Source of the DNA: CAZRIT01 sp964600225
Lineage (GTDB): Bacteria; Bacillota; Clostridia; Christensenellales; CAG-138
Direction of reading: 5' to 3'
Assembly (NCBI GenBank): GCA_964600225.1
Contig: CAZRIT010000020.1
Location: forward strand, 1 to 28,435
DNA: 28,435 nucleotides
In this document: piece after piece, positions 1-7,360 of the stretch
How positions within the stretch are numbered: position 1 is the first letter of the stretch
How the letters are laid out: each line of letters starts with the position of its first letter
The notes under the pieces: generated by a model
The model's database searches: none
What the model saw: only the letters and a program-made list of their open reading frames with translations
Told to the model about the DNA's origin: nothing
Position numbers and translations under genes: made by a program

Positions 1-582
1 GATCTCGGCCTTGGCCATATCGGCCTGCAAAACGGAGTTATCCTCGCCGTTGTTGTAGATGCAGCCCACGGTCTGTACATCGGGGAACAGCTCAAACAGC
101 AGCGCAATCTGATCCTTGATGGGGTTCATGTCCGACGTGCCCGATACGTTGCCGTTGGGCGTTTCGTTGCTTTCCACCAGCTTGGCAATTTCAAAATCCG
201 TCACGGCCGTGGCCAGAATCGGAATCTCCGCGGTTTTGCCCGCCATGGCCTGCGCGGCGGGAGTTGCGATGGCGCAGATGAGATCGCACCCTGCGCTCAC
301 AAAGCGGTCGCCGATGGTGGACAGGTTGGACTGGTCGCCCTGCGCATTCTGGATATCGAGCGATACCGTTTCCCCGTCCTTCAGGCCGTTGTCGGCCAGC
401 GCCTGAACGAAGCCCTCCCGCGCGCTGTCGAGCGCCGCGTGCTCGGCAATCTGCACGATGCCGATGGTGAAGGTTTTGTCCGTGGCCGCGTCGCTCGGCG
501 CGGACGTCGGCTGCTGCGTTGTGCAGCCGATCAGGGTCGTCAACAGCAGCGTCGCTGCCAACAGTGCAATGGTCTTTTTCAT
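1..582 (-). CDS. TrpX-like ABC transporter substrate-binding lipoprotein (partial, N-terminal 194 residues)
   Basis: This is the extracytoplasmic solute-binding component of an ABC importer. The protein starts MKKTIALLAATLLLTTLIGC, a lipoprotein signal peptide with lipobox LIGC and the lipidated Cys at residue 20, followed by a short Thr/Gln/Pro linker. The mature part (TFTIGIVQIAEHAALDSARE, then GFVQALADNGLKDG, CAIATPAAQAMA and NVSGTSDMNPI) reads like the TrpX/PF04392 family, which imports aromatic amino acids or related small molecules with a permease and an ATPase normally encoded downstream. Those partners would lie beyond position 1 and cannot be seen. The ATG is at 582-580, with GGAGG about 8 bases upstream. 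A T-box leader precedes it, so expression should rise when one tRNA is uncharged. The specifier reads UAC, so a tyrosine-related substrate is inferred; the family alone does not prove it. Confidence 0.85.
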   Translation of the reverse strand, partial: MKKTIALLAATLLLTTLIGCTTQQPTSAPSDAATDKTFTIGIVQIAEHAALDSAREGFVQALADNGLKDGETVSLDIQNAQGDQSNLSTIGDRFVSAGCDLICAIATPAAQAMAGKTAEIPILATAVTDFEIAKLVESNETPNGNVSGTSDMNPIKDQIALLFELFPDVQTVGCIYNNGEDNSVLQADMAKAEI

Positions 583-639
583 GATTCGTTCCTCCAAGTT
601 ATTTCATTTTGTTCGTCCCCGTGCACAGGGACAAAATAA

Positions 640-670
640 CGCCCCTCTCCGACGATGTCGGAAAAGGGCG
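640..670 (-). terminator. T-box leader terminator hairpin
   Basis: On the minus strand, CGCCCTTTTCCGAC pairs with GTCGGAGAGGGGCG around a short loop, followed by TTATTTTGT. It lies just after the T-box sequence, so it is the conditional terminator that competes with the antiterminator. A second small GTCCC/GGGAC hairpin (614-631) lies between it and the start codon. Confidence 0.8.
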
Positions 671-917
671 AATCTCTCGCTGTACCACCTTTTTTCCTCC
701 GATGCCTTGCGGCAAGGGAGCTCGTCAACGGTCTGTCAACCGTCCCGCGCTGTAACGGGCGCCCCCGTAGCGGTCTACCGAACAAGCGTTCTTTCAACCG
801 TAGGCTCTCGAAATGTATTCGGGATCATAACCGCCGCTTTCTTCCACCAGCCGAAAGCTCTCTGTGCGCGCATTGACGATCCGTACTTCTTCCCGGTCAC
901 TGCCTTTTCGTATCTTG
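640..917 (-). promoter_or_regulatory. T-box leader with apparent UAC (tyrosine) specifier
   Basis: Read on the minus strand, this leader has the T-box parts in order. A basal stem I pairs AGGC with GCCU. The 5' side of the specifier loop carries AGUA (about 887-884), closed by GGAUC pairing with GAUCC. A distal stem follows with AGAGAG and GGUGGAA. The 3' side of the loop reads GAA-UAC-A, with UAC at 817-815. The antiterminator T-box sequence GGUGGUACAGCGAGA lies at about 689-675, and a terminator hairpin follows. In this family uncharged tRNA pairs with the specifier and the T-box bulge and prevents termination. UAC is a Tyr codon. The downstream gene is a TrpX-like binding protein, so import of tyrosine or a precursor under tRNA-Tyr control is inferred. 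Confidence 0.9.
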
Positions 918-923
918 ACGGCG

Positions 924-952
924 ATTATAATATATAATATAGCCCTTGTCAA
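924..952 (-). promoter_or_regulatory. Sigma-A promoter of the T-box leader
   Basis: On the minus strand, a perfect TTGACA (952-947), a 17-base spacer and a perfect TATAAT (929-924). Transcription would start near 917, just before stem I of the T-box. Confidence 0.9.
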
Positions 953-1020
953 GCAGGAATTGCAAAAAAGTTTTTCGGCAGGGTTCGCCATATCCGACAA
1001 AAGGCGTTTTTGACGGCGCA

Positions 1021-1050
1021 AAACGAGGGACGCTGACGCGTCCCCCGTTT
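1021..1050 (-). terminator. Probable terminator of the DUF11-like gene
   Basis: The stem AAACG..GGGACGC / GCGTCCC..CGTTT with a TGA/TCA loop lies about 55 bases after the stop codon at 1105. On the minus strand the 3' arm runs into CGTTTTGC, a short U tract. The arms are good but the U tract is weak. Confidence 0.6.
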
Positions 1051-1104
1051 GATCGGTCCGCCGATGCGCGCGCCTTAAGGCGTAGGGATTCGGCTCCCCT
1101 CGCC

Positions 1105-1971
1105 TTACAGCGTGCCCGCAACGACGATGGTCACCGTGCCGGGATTGATGGTCACCTCTCCCGTCGCCGCGTTTTGGCTAAACGTGGCCGCGGGAATGGT
1201 CAGCGTATACGCCGAAGCGGGGCTCGGCAATGTCAGCACGCCGCCGACATAGCTGTAATCCGCGGCAGAGAGCACCGTACCGTTGACCGTCACGGTGATG
1301 TTGCTCGGCGCGGGCGAAAACGCATCCGTCATCACCACGTCGGTGGCAGGCGCGTTGCCGTAATTGTAGATGGTGAAGGTGCTGGTGAGCACCCCGCCGT
1401 CCGTCACGGGGTTGGGCGACATCTCCTTGTAGATGCGGATATCGGCATAGGTTGCCACGGGCGCCGTGGCGGCGATTTCGATGGGCTCCGTCAGCCCCGT
1501 GGCAAGGATGGTCGCGGTGTTGGTGATCTGCGAGCCGATGGTCAGCCGCGCATAGCTGTTCACGCGCGCCTTGTAGATGAGCATGGCGTTGGCATTGGCC
1601 GCCAGCGACGGAATGACAAACTCCGCGCCCGCAGCCGTGGACGTCGGCGTGAGCGACGTGGAAAACACGCCGTCGATATACAGCCGCGCAGGGCCGATAT
1701 AGGTCAGCGGCGCAACCGATTGCGTCGGCGTCACCGCATACGCGCCCAGATTGTCAGTAATTTTGATGCTCGTGAGCGCGCCCGTGCCGCTGTTGGTCAG
1801 GCTGATGATATACGTCAGCTCCTCGTCCGCCCGATACCCGTTTTCCAGCACGCTTTTGGCGGCCGTCAGCGGCCCGTGCAGGGTGGTGCTTGCAATATTG
1901 GATGAGGCAACCGCAGTGGTTGTGCCGTAGGTAAACTGCAATCTTGCCTGATTGGTTATGGTTGTAGCCAT
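1105..1971 (-). CDS. DUF11-type repeat protein (288 aa)
   Basis: A Thr/Ala/Ser-rich all-beta protein that resembles the DUF11/'conserved repeat' (PF01345) group found in many Clostridia. There appear to be two copies of an Ig-like unit. The first is at about residues 40-150 (YIISLTNSGTGALTSIKITD). The second is at about 170-280 (STFTIYNYGNAPATDVVMTD). Each has the family's pattern of a polar strand, N-x-G, then a V/I-x-I/M-T-D turn. I chose the ATG at 1971 because GGAGC lies 6-10 bases upstream; a longer reading frame to 2115 has no better site. There is no signal peptide, transmembrane segment or sortase motif, which is unusual for a DUF11 protein. It may be a spore or surface layer protein exported some other way, or a cytoplasmic structural protein. 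Function unknown. Confidence 0.75.
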   Translation of the reverse strand: MATTITNQARLQFTYGTTTAVASSNIASTTLHGPLTAAKSVLENGYRADEELTYIISLTNSGTGALTSIKITDNLGAYAVTPTQSVAPLTYIGPARLYIDGVFSTSLTPTSTAAGAEFVIPSLAANANAMLIYKARVNSYARLTIGSQITNTATILATGLTEPIEIAATAPVATYADIRIYKEMSPNPVTDGGVLTSTFTIYNYGNAPATDVVMTDAFSPAPSNITVTVNGTVLSAADYSYVGGVLTLPSPASAYTLTIPAATFSQNAATGEVTINPGTVTIVVAGTL

Positions 1972-2095
1972 GGATTGCTCCTTTCTCACCTGTTCGGTGA
2001 AGCCGCCCCGCAAGGTCGGCAGGGCAGCGCAGTTCACCCCGCCTCCGCCCATACGGGCGAATTTGTGGTGTTCACTATCATGTATGAGAAAGCGC

Positions 2096-2118
2096 AAAAA
2101 AGCGTGCGATGGCACGCT
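2096..2118 (-). terminator. Rho-independent terminator
   Basis: On the minus strand, AGCGTGC-CATC-GCACGCT is followed at once by TTTTTTGCG. It is the best candidate to end the transcript of the GNAT gene, whose stop is at 2296, before the DUF11-like gene. Confidence 0.75.
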
Positions 2119-2129
2119 CGGATAAAAGC

Positions 2130-2245
2130 TTTGTTACGAACGCTCGGAAAGATCCTTCGTCGCTTCGCTCCTCAGAACGACAAAAAAGCAACGCTCCTGA
2201 GAATGACAACACTTTTCGTTGTCATCCTGAGTCGACACCGCAGCG
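2130..2245. repeat. Dispersed intergenic repeat fragments (GTCATCCTGAG type)
   Basis: This stretch holds CGGAAAGATCCTTCGTCGCT-like, CTCCTCAGAACGAC, CTCCTGAGAATGAC and GTTGTCATCCTGAG words in both orientations. ATGACAAC (2203-2210) and GTTGTCAT (2218-2225) form a hairpin around ACTTTTC. A second CTCGGAAAGAT word occurs near 2273. Such 'TCATCCTGAG...GAAGGATCT' words are familiar as scattered intergenic repeats in many Firmicutes genomes. No ORF or mobile gene is attached. The 1972-2295 gap otherwise holds the GNAT terminator and the ribosome binding site of the DUF11-like gene. Confidence 0.6.
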
Positions 2246-2295
2246 GACGCATACAGCGCTCCTCGCGAATGCTCGGAAAGATTGGCGCGGCGTGC

Positions 2296-2829
2296 CTACC
2301 CTCGGATGCCGCCCGATTGCGCGGCAAACGCCGCTTTGGTCAGGATAAACCGATCGACCGTGCCTTCCGCCTCGGCGCGCGCCCCGCAGCGCACAAACCC
2401 GAGCTTTTCGAGGATGCGCGCGGACGCTCTGTTCTCCCGAAATGCAAGCGCGTGATACGCCTCGTGCGGAAACGTTTGAAACAGGTATGCCAGCACGGCC
2501 CGCGCAGCCTCCGTGGCGTAGCCGTTGCCCCAGCAATCCCTGCAATATCCGTACAAAAATTCAGGCCCGTCGCCCTCCCCGTCGCAGCGGAACCCGCAGT
2601 AGCCCAGGTACCGCCCGCTGCTTTTTTCAATAACGGCAAACTCCGCGCCCGCCTCGCCAAACGCCGCTGCGGCGTCCTCCAGAAACAGCGCTTTTCGCGC
2701 GGGATAGGTCATGCGCGTCACGCCGCCCGTAAACCTTTTGGCCACAGGGTCGGTCACCATGCCCCAGAATCGGTCAAAATCCCGCTCCATGGGCTTTCTG
2801 AGCAACAGCCGTTCCGTTTCCGATTCCAA
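2296..2829 (-). CDS. GNAT-family N-acetyltransferase (RimJ/RimL-like, 177 aa)
   Basis: A single-domain acetyltransferase that would move acetyl from acetyl-CoA to an amine; the substrate is not evident. The N-terminus ETERLLLRKPMERDFDRFW is the typical RimJ/RimL opening. The central strands carry FAVIEKSSGRYLGYCGFRC. The acetyl-CoA pyrophosphate loop is CRDCWGNGYATEA (about residues 97-109), and the C-terminal part ENRASARILEKLGFVRCG is the usual helix that closes the cofactor site. Length is normal. The start is TTG at 2829, chosen because GGAGGT lies 8 bases upstream and the family N-terminus begins there. It stands alone: upstream is the divergent opp promoter region and downstream its terminator. 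Role could be protein N-terminal acetylation or drug or metabolite detoxification. Confidence 0.88.
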   Translation of the reverse strand: MESETERLLLRKPMERDFDRFWGMVTDPVAKRFTGGVTRMTYPARKALFLEDAAAAFGEAGAEFAVIEKSSGRYLGYCGFRCDGEGDGPEFLYGYCRDCWGNGYATEAARAVLAYLFQTFPHEAYHALAFRENRASARILEKLGFVRCGARAEAEGTVDRFILTKAAFAAQSGGIRG

Positions 2830-3110
2830 CGGTCACACCTCCGTTTGCATCGCATGCGATTTGCGTCAGTATATCATTTGCGGCGCGAACCGTCAATCGG
2901 CAGCGCGCCAATGGGATATCCGCTTGTTGTTTCCACGGCATATCTATTTGTTGTTTCCATTTGTTATTTCCACCGAAATTCTTATTATTACCGCTTGCCA
3001 TCCGTGTGCGGATGGACTATTATAATAAATTAAGCCGAACAATCCGGGTTTGTCCCGCCAGTCATGCGGAAGCCATGGCGCTGTTGTCGTATAGCGGCAA
3101 TATTTAGTGT
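2830..3110. other. Divergent intergenic region with 24-bp direct repeats and a small dyad
   Basis: No gene seen. CTTGTTGTTTCCA at 2923-2935 and ATTTGTTGTTTCCA at 2946-2959 belong to two 24-base units (starting near 2915 and 2939, sharing ATATC..TTGTTGTTTCCA), followed by a third degenerate TTGTTATTTCCA. A palindromic GCATCGCATGCGAT lies near 2847-2860. A CCATCCG/CGGATGG stem lies at about 2998-3015. These could be operator sites for the GNAT gene or the opp operon; this is inference. Confidence 0.4.
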
Positions 3111-3139
3111 TTGCAAATGACGGTCGTATATTATATAAT
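3111..3139 (+). promoter_or_regulatory. Promoter of the oppBCDF operon
   Basis: TTGCAA (3111-3116), a 17-base spacer, and TATAAT (3134-3139). The start site would be near 3146, giving a leader of about 60 bases to oppB. Confidence 0.8.
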
Positions 3140-3206
3140 TGTTTTCTTCTATACGATTTTGTGTTATTTGCATACGATCGTTCGGTGAAGTTACAGGAAA
3201 TGAGGG

Positions 3207-4127
3207 ATGCAACCAATGTGGAGATACGCGCTAAAGCGGCTGCTGCTGGCAATCGTCACCATATTCATCATCATCACGATTACGTTTTTTGCCATGAATG
3301 CCATTCCCGGCGGCCCGTTTGAAAAGGAAAAAGCGCCCGACCCCGCCGTACAGCGGGTGTTGGAAGCGCGCTTTCATTTGGACAAACCGCTTGGGCAGCA
3401 ATTCATCATCTATCTGGAGAACCTGATGCACGGCGATTTCGGCATTTCGCTCAAGAGCGGCCGCGAGATTTCCCAGGTCATCGGGGAATCCTTCTCCATA
3501 TCCGCCAAGCTGGGCGGCCTTGCGGCGCTGACGGCGGTGGTATTCGGGCTGATATTCGGCTCGGTCGCGGCGTTAACGCGCAACAAATGGCCCGATCGCG
3601 TGATCATCTTCTTTACCACGCTGTTTGTTTCGGTGCCGTCGTTTGTGCTGGCAACGCTGCTGTTGTTGATATTCTGTCTCAAGCTGGGGTGGTTCCAGGT
3701 CTGGAGCGCAAACAGCCAGGCGTATCTGCTGCCCATCGTTTCGCTGGCACTGTATCCGATGGCGTACATCACCCGCCTGACCAAATCGAGCATGCTGGAT
3801 GTGCTGGGGCAGGATTACATCCGCACCGCCCGCAGCAAGGGCCTGATGGAATGGGTCGTCATCTTTAAGCACGCCCTGCGCAACGCCCTCATCCCCGTCA
3901 TCACCTATGTCGGGCCCATGGTGGCATATATCCTCACGGGCAGCCTCGTGGTGGAAACGGTGTTCACCATCGGCGGCCTGGGCAGCAAGTTTGTGACCGG
4001 CATCATCAACCGGGACTATCCGATGATCATGGCGACCACCATCTTCCTTGCCACGCTCATGGTCATTATGACATTGATATCGGATCTGGTCTACAAGGCA
4101 GTCGATCCGCAGATCAGCTTCGATTAA
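3207..4127 (+). CDS. oppB: Oligopeptide/dipeptide ABC transporter permease OppB
   Basis: First of two inner-membrane permeases of a peptide importer. The N-terminus MWRYALKRLLLAIVTIFIII with a first membrane helix, then FAMNAIPGGPF, is diagnostic of the DppB/OppB family. About six helices follow. The cytoplasmic EAA loop, which contacts the ATPases, is DYIRTARSKGLMEWVVIFKH (about residues 207-226). The end region GGLGSKFVTGIINRDYPMIMATT is also standard. At 306 aa it is of normal length. ATG at 3207 and at 3216 are both possible; GAGGG lies close to both. It opens a co-oriented set oppB-C-D-F with small gaps, then oppA from its own promoter, so the operon codes for a complete importer. Confidence 0.95.
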   Translation: MQPMWRYALKRLLLAIVTIFIIITITFFAMNAIPGGPFEKEKAPDPAVQRVLEARFHLDKPLGQQFIIYLENLMHGDFGISLKSGREISQVIGESFSISAKLGGLAALTAVVFGLIFGSVAALTRNKWPDRVIIFFTTLFVSVPSFVLATLLLLIFCLKLGWFQVWSANSQAYLLPIVSLALYPMAYITRLTKSSMLDVLGQDYIRTARSKGLMEWVVIFKHALRNALIPVITYVGPMVAYILTGSLVVETVFTIGGLGSKFVTGIINRDYPMIMATTIFLATLMVIMTLISDLVYKAVDPQISFD

Positions 4128-4142
4128 CGGGAGGAAGAAACG

Positions 4143-5228
4143 ATGGAAAAACAACCTTACAGTGCAGATATGATCCCCAAGAAGCGGCTGCTGAGCCTGC
4201 AGCTGGACGTGAGCAAGTTCGAGCCCGCGTCCGATGCGGAGAAGGCGCAGCACGACCAGATGCGCGAGTCCACCACGTTCTTTCGCGACGGCATGCGCAA
4301 GCTTTTTAAAAACCCTCTGGCGGTCATGAGCCTGATTATCCTGTTTATCATCATGGTCACCATCATCTTTGCGCCCATGCTCGTGCCCTACGGCTACGAC
4401 GAGATGATCCGCATCGACGGCAAGCGCGATAAAACCGCCAAGAACCTGGCGCCGTTTACCTATTCCGAGCGCGAGCAGGAGGCCATCGACGCAGGCGTGG
4501 AGGTGTTCCCGCATATATTCGGCACGGATGAATTGTGCCGCGATTACTTTGTGCGCGTCATCTACGGCACGCGCGTATCGTTGCTGGTGGGCCTGTTTGC
4601 CAGCCTCATTGTGCTGGTCATCGGCCTGCTGTACGGCTCCATATCGGGCTACGCGGGCGGCAAGGTCGACCTTGTGATGATGCGTATCGTGGATATCATC
4701 TATTCACTGCCCGATATGCTCATGATCATCCTGCTGTCCGTGGTGCTGGATTCCATACTCGGCCAAACCCTCAGCGGCACGGTGTTTGAGCGCATCGGCA
4801 CCAACATGATCAGCCTGTTTATCGTATTCGGCGTGCTGTACTGGGTCGGCATGGCGCGGCTTGTGCGCGGCCAGATCCTCTCCATTAAAAAGAACGAATA
4901 TGTGCTTGCGGCGCGCGCGCTGGGCGCCAAGCCCACCCGCATCATCAAAAAGCACGTTCTGCCCAACTGCATGAGCGTCATATTCATCTCCACGGCGCTG
5001 CAGATTCCTTCGGCCATCTTTACCGAAAGCTTCCTGTCGTTCGTCGGCCTTGGCGTACAGGCGCCCATGCCGAGCCTCGGCTCGCTTGCCAGCGCGGCGC
5101 GCGGCGGGTTGCAGAGCTATCCGTACAAGCTGCTGTTCCCGGCAATCATCATCTGCCTCATCGTGCTGTCCTTCAATCTGCTCGGCGACGGGCTCAGGGA
5201 CGCCTTTGACCCGAAATTGAGGAGGTAA
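4143..5228 (+). CDS. oppC: Oligopeptide/dipeptide ABC transporter permease OppC
   Basis: Second permease, pairing with OppB. The N-terminal cytoplasmic tail (about residues 1-55) is followed by NPLAVMSLIILFIIMVTIIF, the first membrane helix of the OppC family (PF12911 type). A periplasmic insert follows, ending with FGTDELCRDYFVRVIYGTRV, the family's 'GTD..GRD...YG.R.SL' signature (Cys replaces the usual Gly before RD). The EAA loop is EYVLAARALGAKPTRIIKKH (about residues 253-272). The C-terminal end NLLGDGLRDAFDPKLRR is typical. At 361 aa it is somewhat longer than the common 290-310 aa, mostly through the N-terminal tail and the loop at about residues 80-120. It starts 15 bases after oppB behind GGGAGGAAG. 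Confidence 0.95.
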   Translation: MEKQPYSADMIPKKRLLSLQLDVSKFEPASDAEKAQHDQMRESTTFFRDGMRKLFKNPLAVMSLIILFIIMVTIIFAPMLVPYGYDEMIRIDGKRDKTAKNLAPFTYSEREQEAIDAGVEVFPHIFGTDELCRDYFVRVIYGTRVSLLVGLFASLIVLVIGLLYGSISGYAGGKVDLVMMRIVDIIYSLPDMLMIILLSVVLDSILGQTLSGTVFERIGTNMISLFIVFGVLYWVGMARLVRGQILSIKKNEYVLAARALGAKPTRIIKKHVLPNCMSVIFISTALQIPSAIFTESFLSFVGLGVQAPMPSLGSLASAARGGLQSYPYKLLFPAIIICLIVLSFNLLGDGLRDAFDPKLRR

Positions 5229-5233
5229 CGGAC

Positions 5234-6244
5234 ATGAGCGAAACATTGTTACAGGTTAAAGACCTGCGCACGTCTTTCTTCACCGATTCGGGCGAAGTCA
5301 AGGCGGTCAACGGCATCTCGTTCAATCTGGAAAAGGGCAAGGTGCTTGGCATCGTGGGCGAATCCGGCAGCGGCAAGAGCGTCACGGCCTATTCCATCCT
5401 GCAATTGCTGGTCGAACCCGGCAAGGTCGTCGGCGGCGAAATACTGCTGGAAGGGAAAAACGTGCTGGATTTCACCAAGCATCAGATCCGTTCCATGCGC
5501 GGCGAAAAGATCAGCATCATCTTCCAGGACCCCATGACCAGCCTCAACCCCGTCTACACCATCGGCAACCAGCTGGAGGAGGTCATCCTGCTCCATACCA
5601 GCCGCAACCGCGCCCAGGCCAAGGAGCGCGCGGTGGAGATGCTCACCCTTGTGGGCGTCAACGAGCCGCAAAAGCGCGTCAACCAGTACCCCTACGAGCT
5701 TTCGGGCGGCATGCGCCAGCGCGTCATGATCGCCATGGCGCTTGCGTGCGAACCCGATATCCTGATTGCGGACGAGCCCACCACGGCGCTGGACGTCACC
5801 ATTCAGGCGCAGATACTGGAGCTGATGCAGGAGCTGCAGCAAAAGCTGGGCATGGCCATCATCATCATCACCCACGACCTTGGCGTTATCGCCAGCATGT
5901 GCGACGAGGTGATCGTCATGTACGCAGGCCGCGTGTGTGAGCGCGGCACGGCGGACGAAATATTCTACAACCCCAGGCATGCCTACACCAAGGGCCTGCT
6001 GCGTTCCATCCCCAGCATCGTGGGCGAGCACGACCGCCTGATTCCCATTGCGGGCTCCCCCGTGGACGTGCTCAACCTGCCCGCAGGCTGCGCGTTCGCC
6101 GCGCGCTGCAACTGCGCCATGAAGATCTGCCTCGATACATTGCCCGAGGAGATCCCCATCAACAAGGATCACATCGCGGCGTGCTGGATGAACGTCAAGG
6201 AAGTCTACGACGAAAACGCGGGAAAGGACGGTAAACAGGCATGA
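5234..6244 (+). CDS. oppD: Oligopeptide ABC transporter ATP-binding protein OppD
   Basis: One of the two ATPases that energise the peptide importer at the cytoplasmic face. Walker A is GESGSGKS at residues 42-49. The Q-loop is in IIFQDPMTSLNPVYTIGNQL. The ABC signature is LSGGMRQRVMIAMAL, and Walker B is ILIADEPTTALD with H-loop IIIITHDLGV. The C-terminal oligo_HPY extension (about residues 268-325) carries LPAGCAFAARCNCAMKIC and a further Cys near the end. In related DppD proteins such a Cys set binds an iron-sulfur cluster; that is only possible here. Length 336 aa is normal. It starts 5 bases after oppC behind GGAGG and overlaps oppF by four bases (ATGA). Confidence 0.95.
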   Translation: MSETLLQVKDLRTSFFTDSGEVKAVNGISFNLEKGKVLGIVGESGSGKSVTAYSILQLLVEPGKVVGGEILLEGKNVLDFTKHQIRSMRGEKISIIFQDPMTSLNPVYTIGNQLEEVILLHTSRNRAQAKERAVEMLTLVGVNEPQKRVNQYPYELSGGMRQRVMIAMALACEPDILIADEPTTALDVTIQAQILELMQELQQKLGMAIIIITHDLGVIASMCDEVIVMYAGRVCERGTADEIFYNPRHAYTKGLLRSIPSIVGEHDRLIPIAGSPVDVLNLPAGCAFAARCNCAMKICLDTLPEEIPINKDHIAACWMNVKEVYDENAGKDGKQA

Positions 6245-7200
6245 GCGAAGCATTGATCGAGGTCAAGCATCTCAAGCAGTATTTTCCCGTCAAGACAGGA
6301 TGGTTTTCCACCATACCGCTAAAGGCGGTGGACGACGTTTCCTTCACCATCAACCGCGGCGAAACGCTGGGCCTGGTCGGCGAATCGGGCTGCGGCAAAA
6401 CCACCGTCGGCAGGTCGCTTTTGCACCTGTACAAGCCCACCGCGGGCGAGGTCTGGTACGACGGCACGCGCATCAGCGAGGATAACATCCGCCACTACCG
6501 CAAGGATATGCAGGTGGTGTTTCAGGATCCGTACTCCTCATTGAACCCGCGCATGACGGTTTCCGATATCATCGGCGAGCCGCTGGATATCCATCATCTG
6601 TACAGCAGCAAAAAGGAGCGCGCCGAGCGCATCGCGGATTTGCTGGAGCTGGTCGGCCTGTCGAGCGAGCATGCGCGCAGGTATGCGCACGAGTTCTCGG
6701 GCGGGCAGCGGCAGCGCATCGGCATTGCGCGCGCGCTGGCGGTGGACCCCAAGTTCATCGTGTGCGACGAGCCCGTCTCCGCGCTCGACGTTTCCATACA
6801 GGCGCAGATCATCAATACCTTTGAGGATTTGCAGCAAAAGCTCGGCATCACCTACCTGTTCATTGCCCACGATCTGCTGATCGTGCAGCACATGTCCAAC
6901 CGCATTGCAGTCATGTACCTGGGCAAGATCGTAGAGCTGGCCGACGCCGACGAATTGAACGAACATCCCCAACACCCGTACAGCATGTCGCTGCTGTCGG
7001 CCGTGCCGATTCCCGACCCCAAGATTGCCCGCAGCAGACACCGCATCGTGCTCGAGGGCGACGTGCCGAGCCCGCTCAACATGCCCAGCGGCTGCCCCTT
7101 CCGCACGCGCTGCCGCTATGCAACCGATCAGTGCGCCGAGGCTTGCCCCGAGCTGACCGATCGCGGCGGCGGACATATGGTTGCGTGCTGGAATAAATAG
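6241..7200 (+). CDS. oppF: Oligopeptide ABC transporter ATP-binding protein OppF
   Basis: Partner ATPase of OppD. Walker A is GESGCGKT at residues 47-54, preceded by the OppF-type insertion KTGWFSTIPLKAVDDV. The Q-loop region is VVFQDPYSSLNPRMTVSDII, the signature is FSGGQRQRIGIARAL, Walker B is FIVCDEPVSALD and the H-loop YLFIAHDLLIV. The C-terminal HPY region has GDVPSPLNMPSGCPFRTRC and three more Cys (ATDQC, AEAC, VAC). The start overlaps the oppD stop (ATGA), which implies translational coupling and equal amounts of the two ATPases. At 319 aa it is of normal length. The gene ends the oppBCDF unit; oppA follows after 160 bases with a separate promoter. Confidence 0.95.
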   Translation: MSEALIEVKHLKQYFPVKTGWFSTIPLKAVDDVSFTINRGETLGLVGESGCGKTTVGRSLLHLYKPTAGEVWYDGTRISEDNIRHYRKDMQVVFQDPYSSLNPRMTVSDIIGEPLDIHHLYSSKKERAERIADLLELVGLSSEHARRYAHEFSGGQRQRIGIARALAVDPKFIVCDEPVSALDVSIQAQIINTFEDLQQKLGITYLFIAHDLLIVQHMSNRIAVMYLGKIVELADADELNEHPQHPYSMSLLSAVPIPDPKIARSRHRIVLEGDVPSPLNMPSGCPFRTRCRYATDQCAEACPELTDRGGGHMVACWNK

Positions 7201-7219
7201 TTGCATATTGCAGTATAAG

Positions 7220-7254
7220 CAGTGGTTTTTCTGTATGTTTATTCAAAACCACTG
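7220..7254 (+). other. Stem-loop between oppF and oppA
   Basis: CAGTGGTTTT (7220-7229) pairs perfectly with AAAACCACTG (7245-7254) around a 15-base loop. There is no clear U tract after it, so it may be a 3'-end stabiliser or partial terminator separating the oppBCDF transcript from oppA. Confidence 0.5.
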
Positions 7255-7264
7255 ATTGAACTGA

Positions 7265-7293
7265 TTGACAGGAAAATATATACCTGTTACAAT
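7265..7293 (+). promoter_or_regulatory. Promoter of oppA with repeated TGACAGG motif
   Basis: TTGACA (7265-7270), a 17-base spacer, and TACAAT (7288-7293). The spacer carries an inverted pair ACAGG (7268-7272) / CCTGT (7283-7287). TGACAGG occurs at 7266-7272 over the -35 box and again at 7314-7320 and 7325-7331 in the leader. This separate strong promoter fits the excess of binding protein over transporter usual in such systems. Confidence 0.8.
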
Positions 7294-7360
7294 AATATAC
7301 TAACAGATTTGCCTGACAGGCGACTGACAGGCAAGTGAAAGAAAACGAGGAGGAAATACA

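Noticed and set aside
946..1905. Plus-strand open frame opposite the DUF11-like gene
   Set aside because: Arg/Gly-rich shadow; the opposite strand has a ribosome site and a clear beta-repeat protein.
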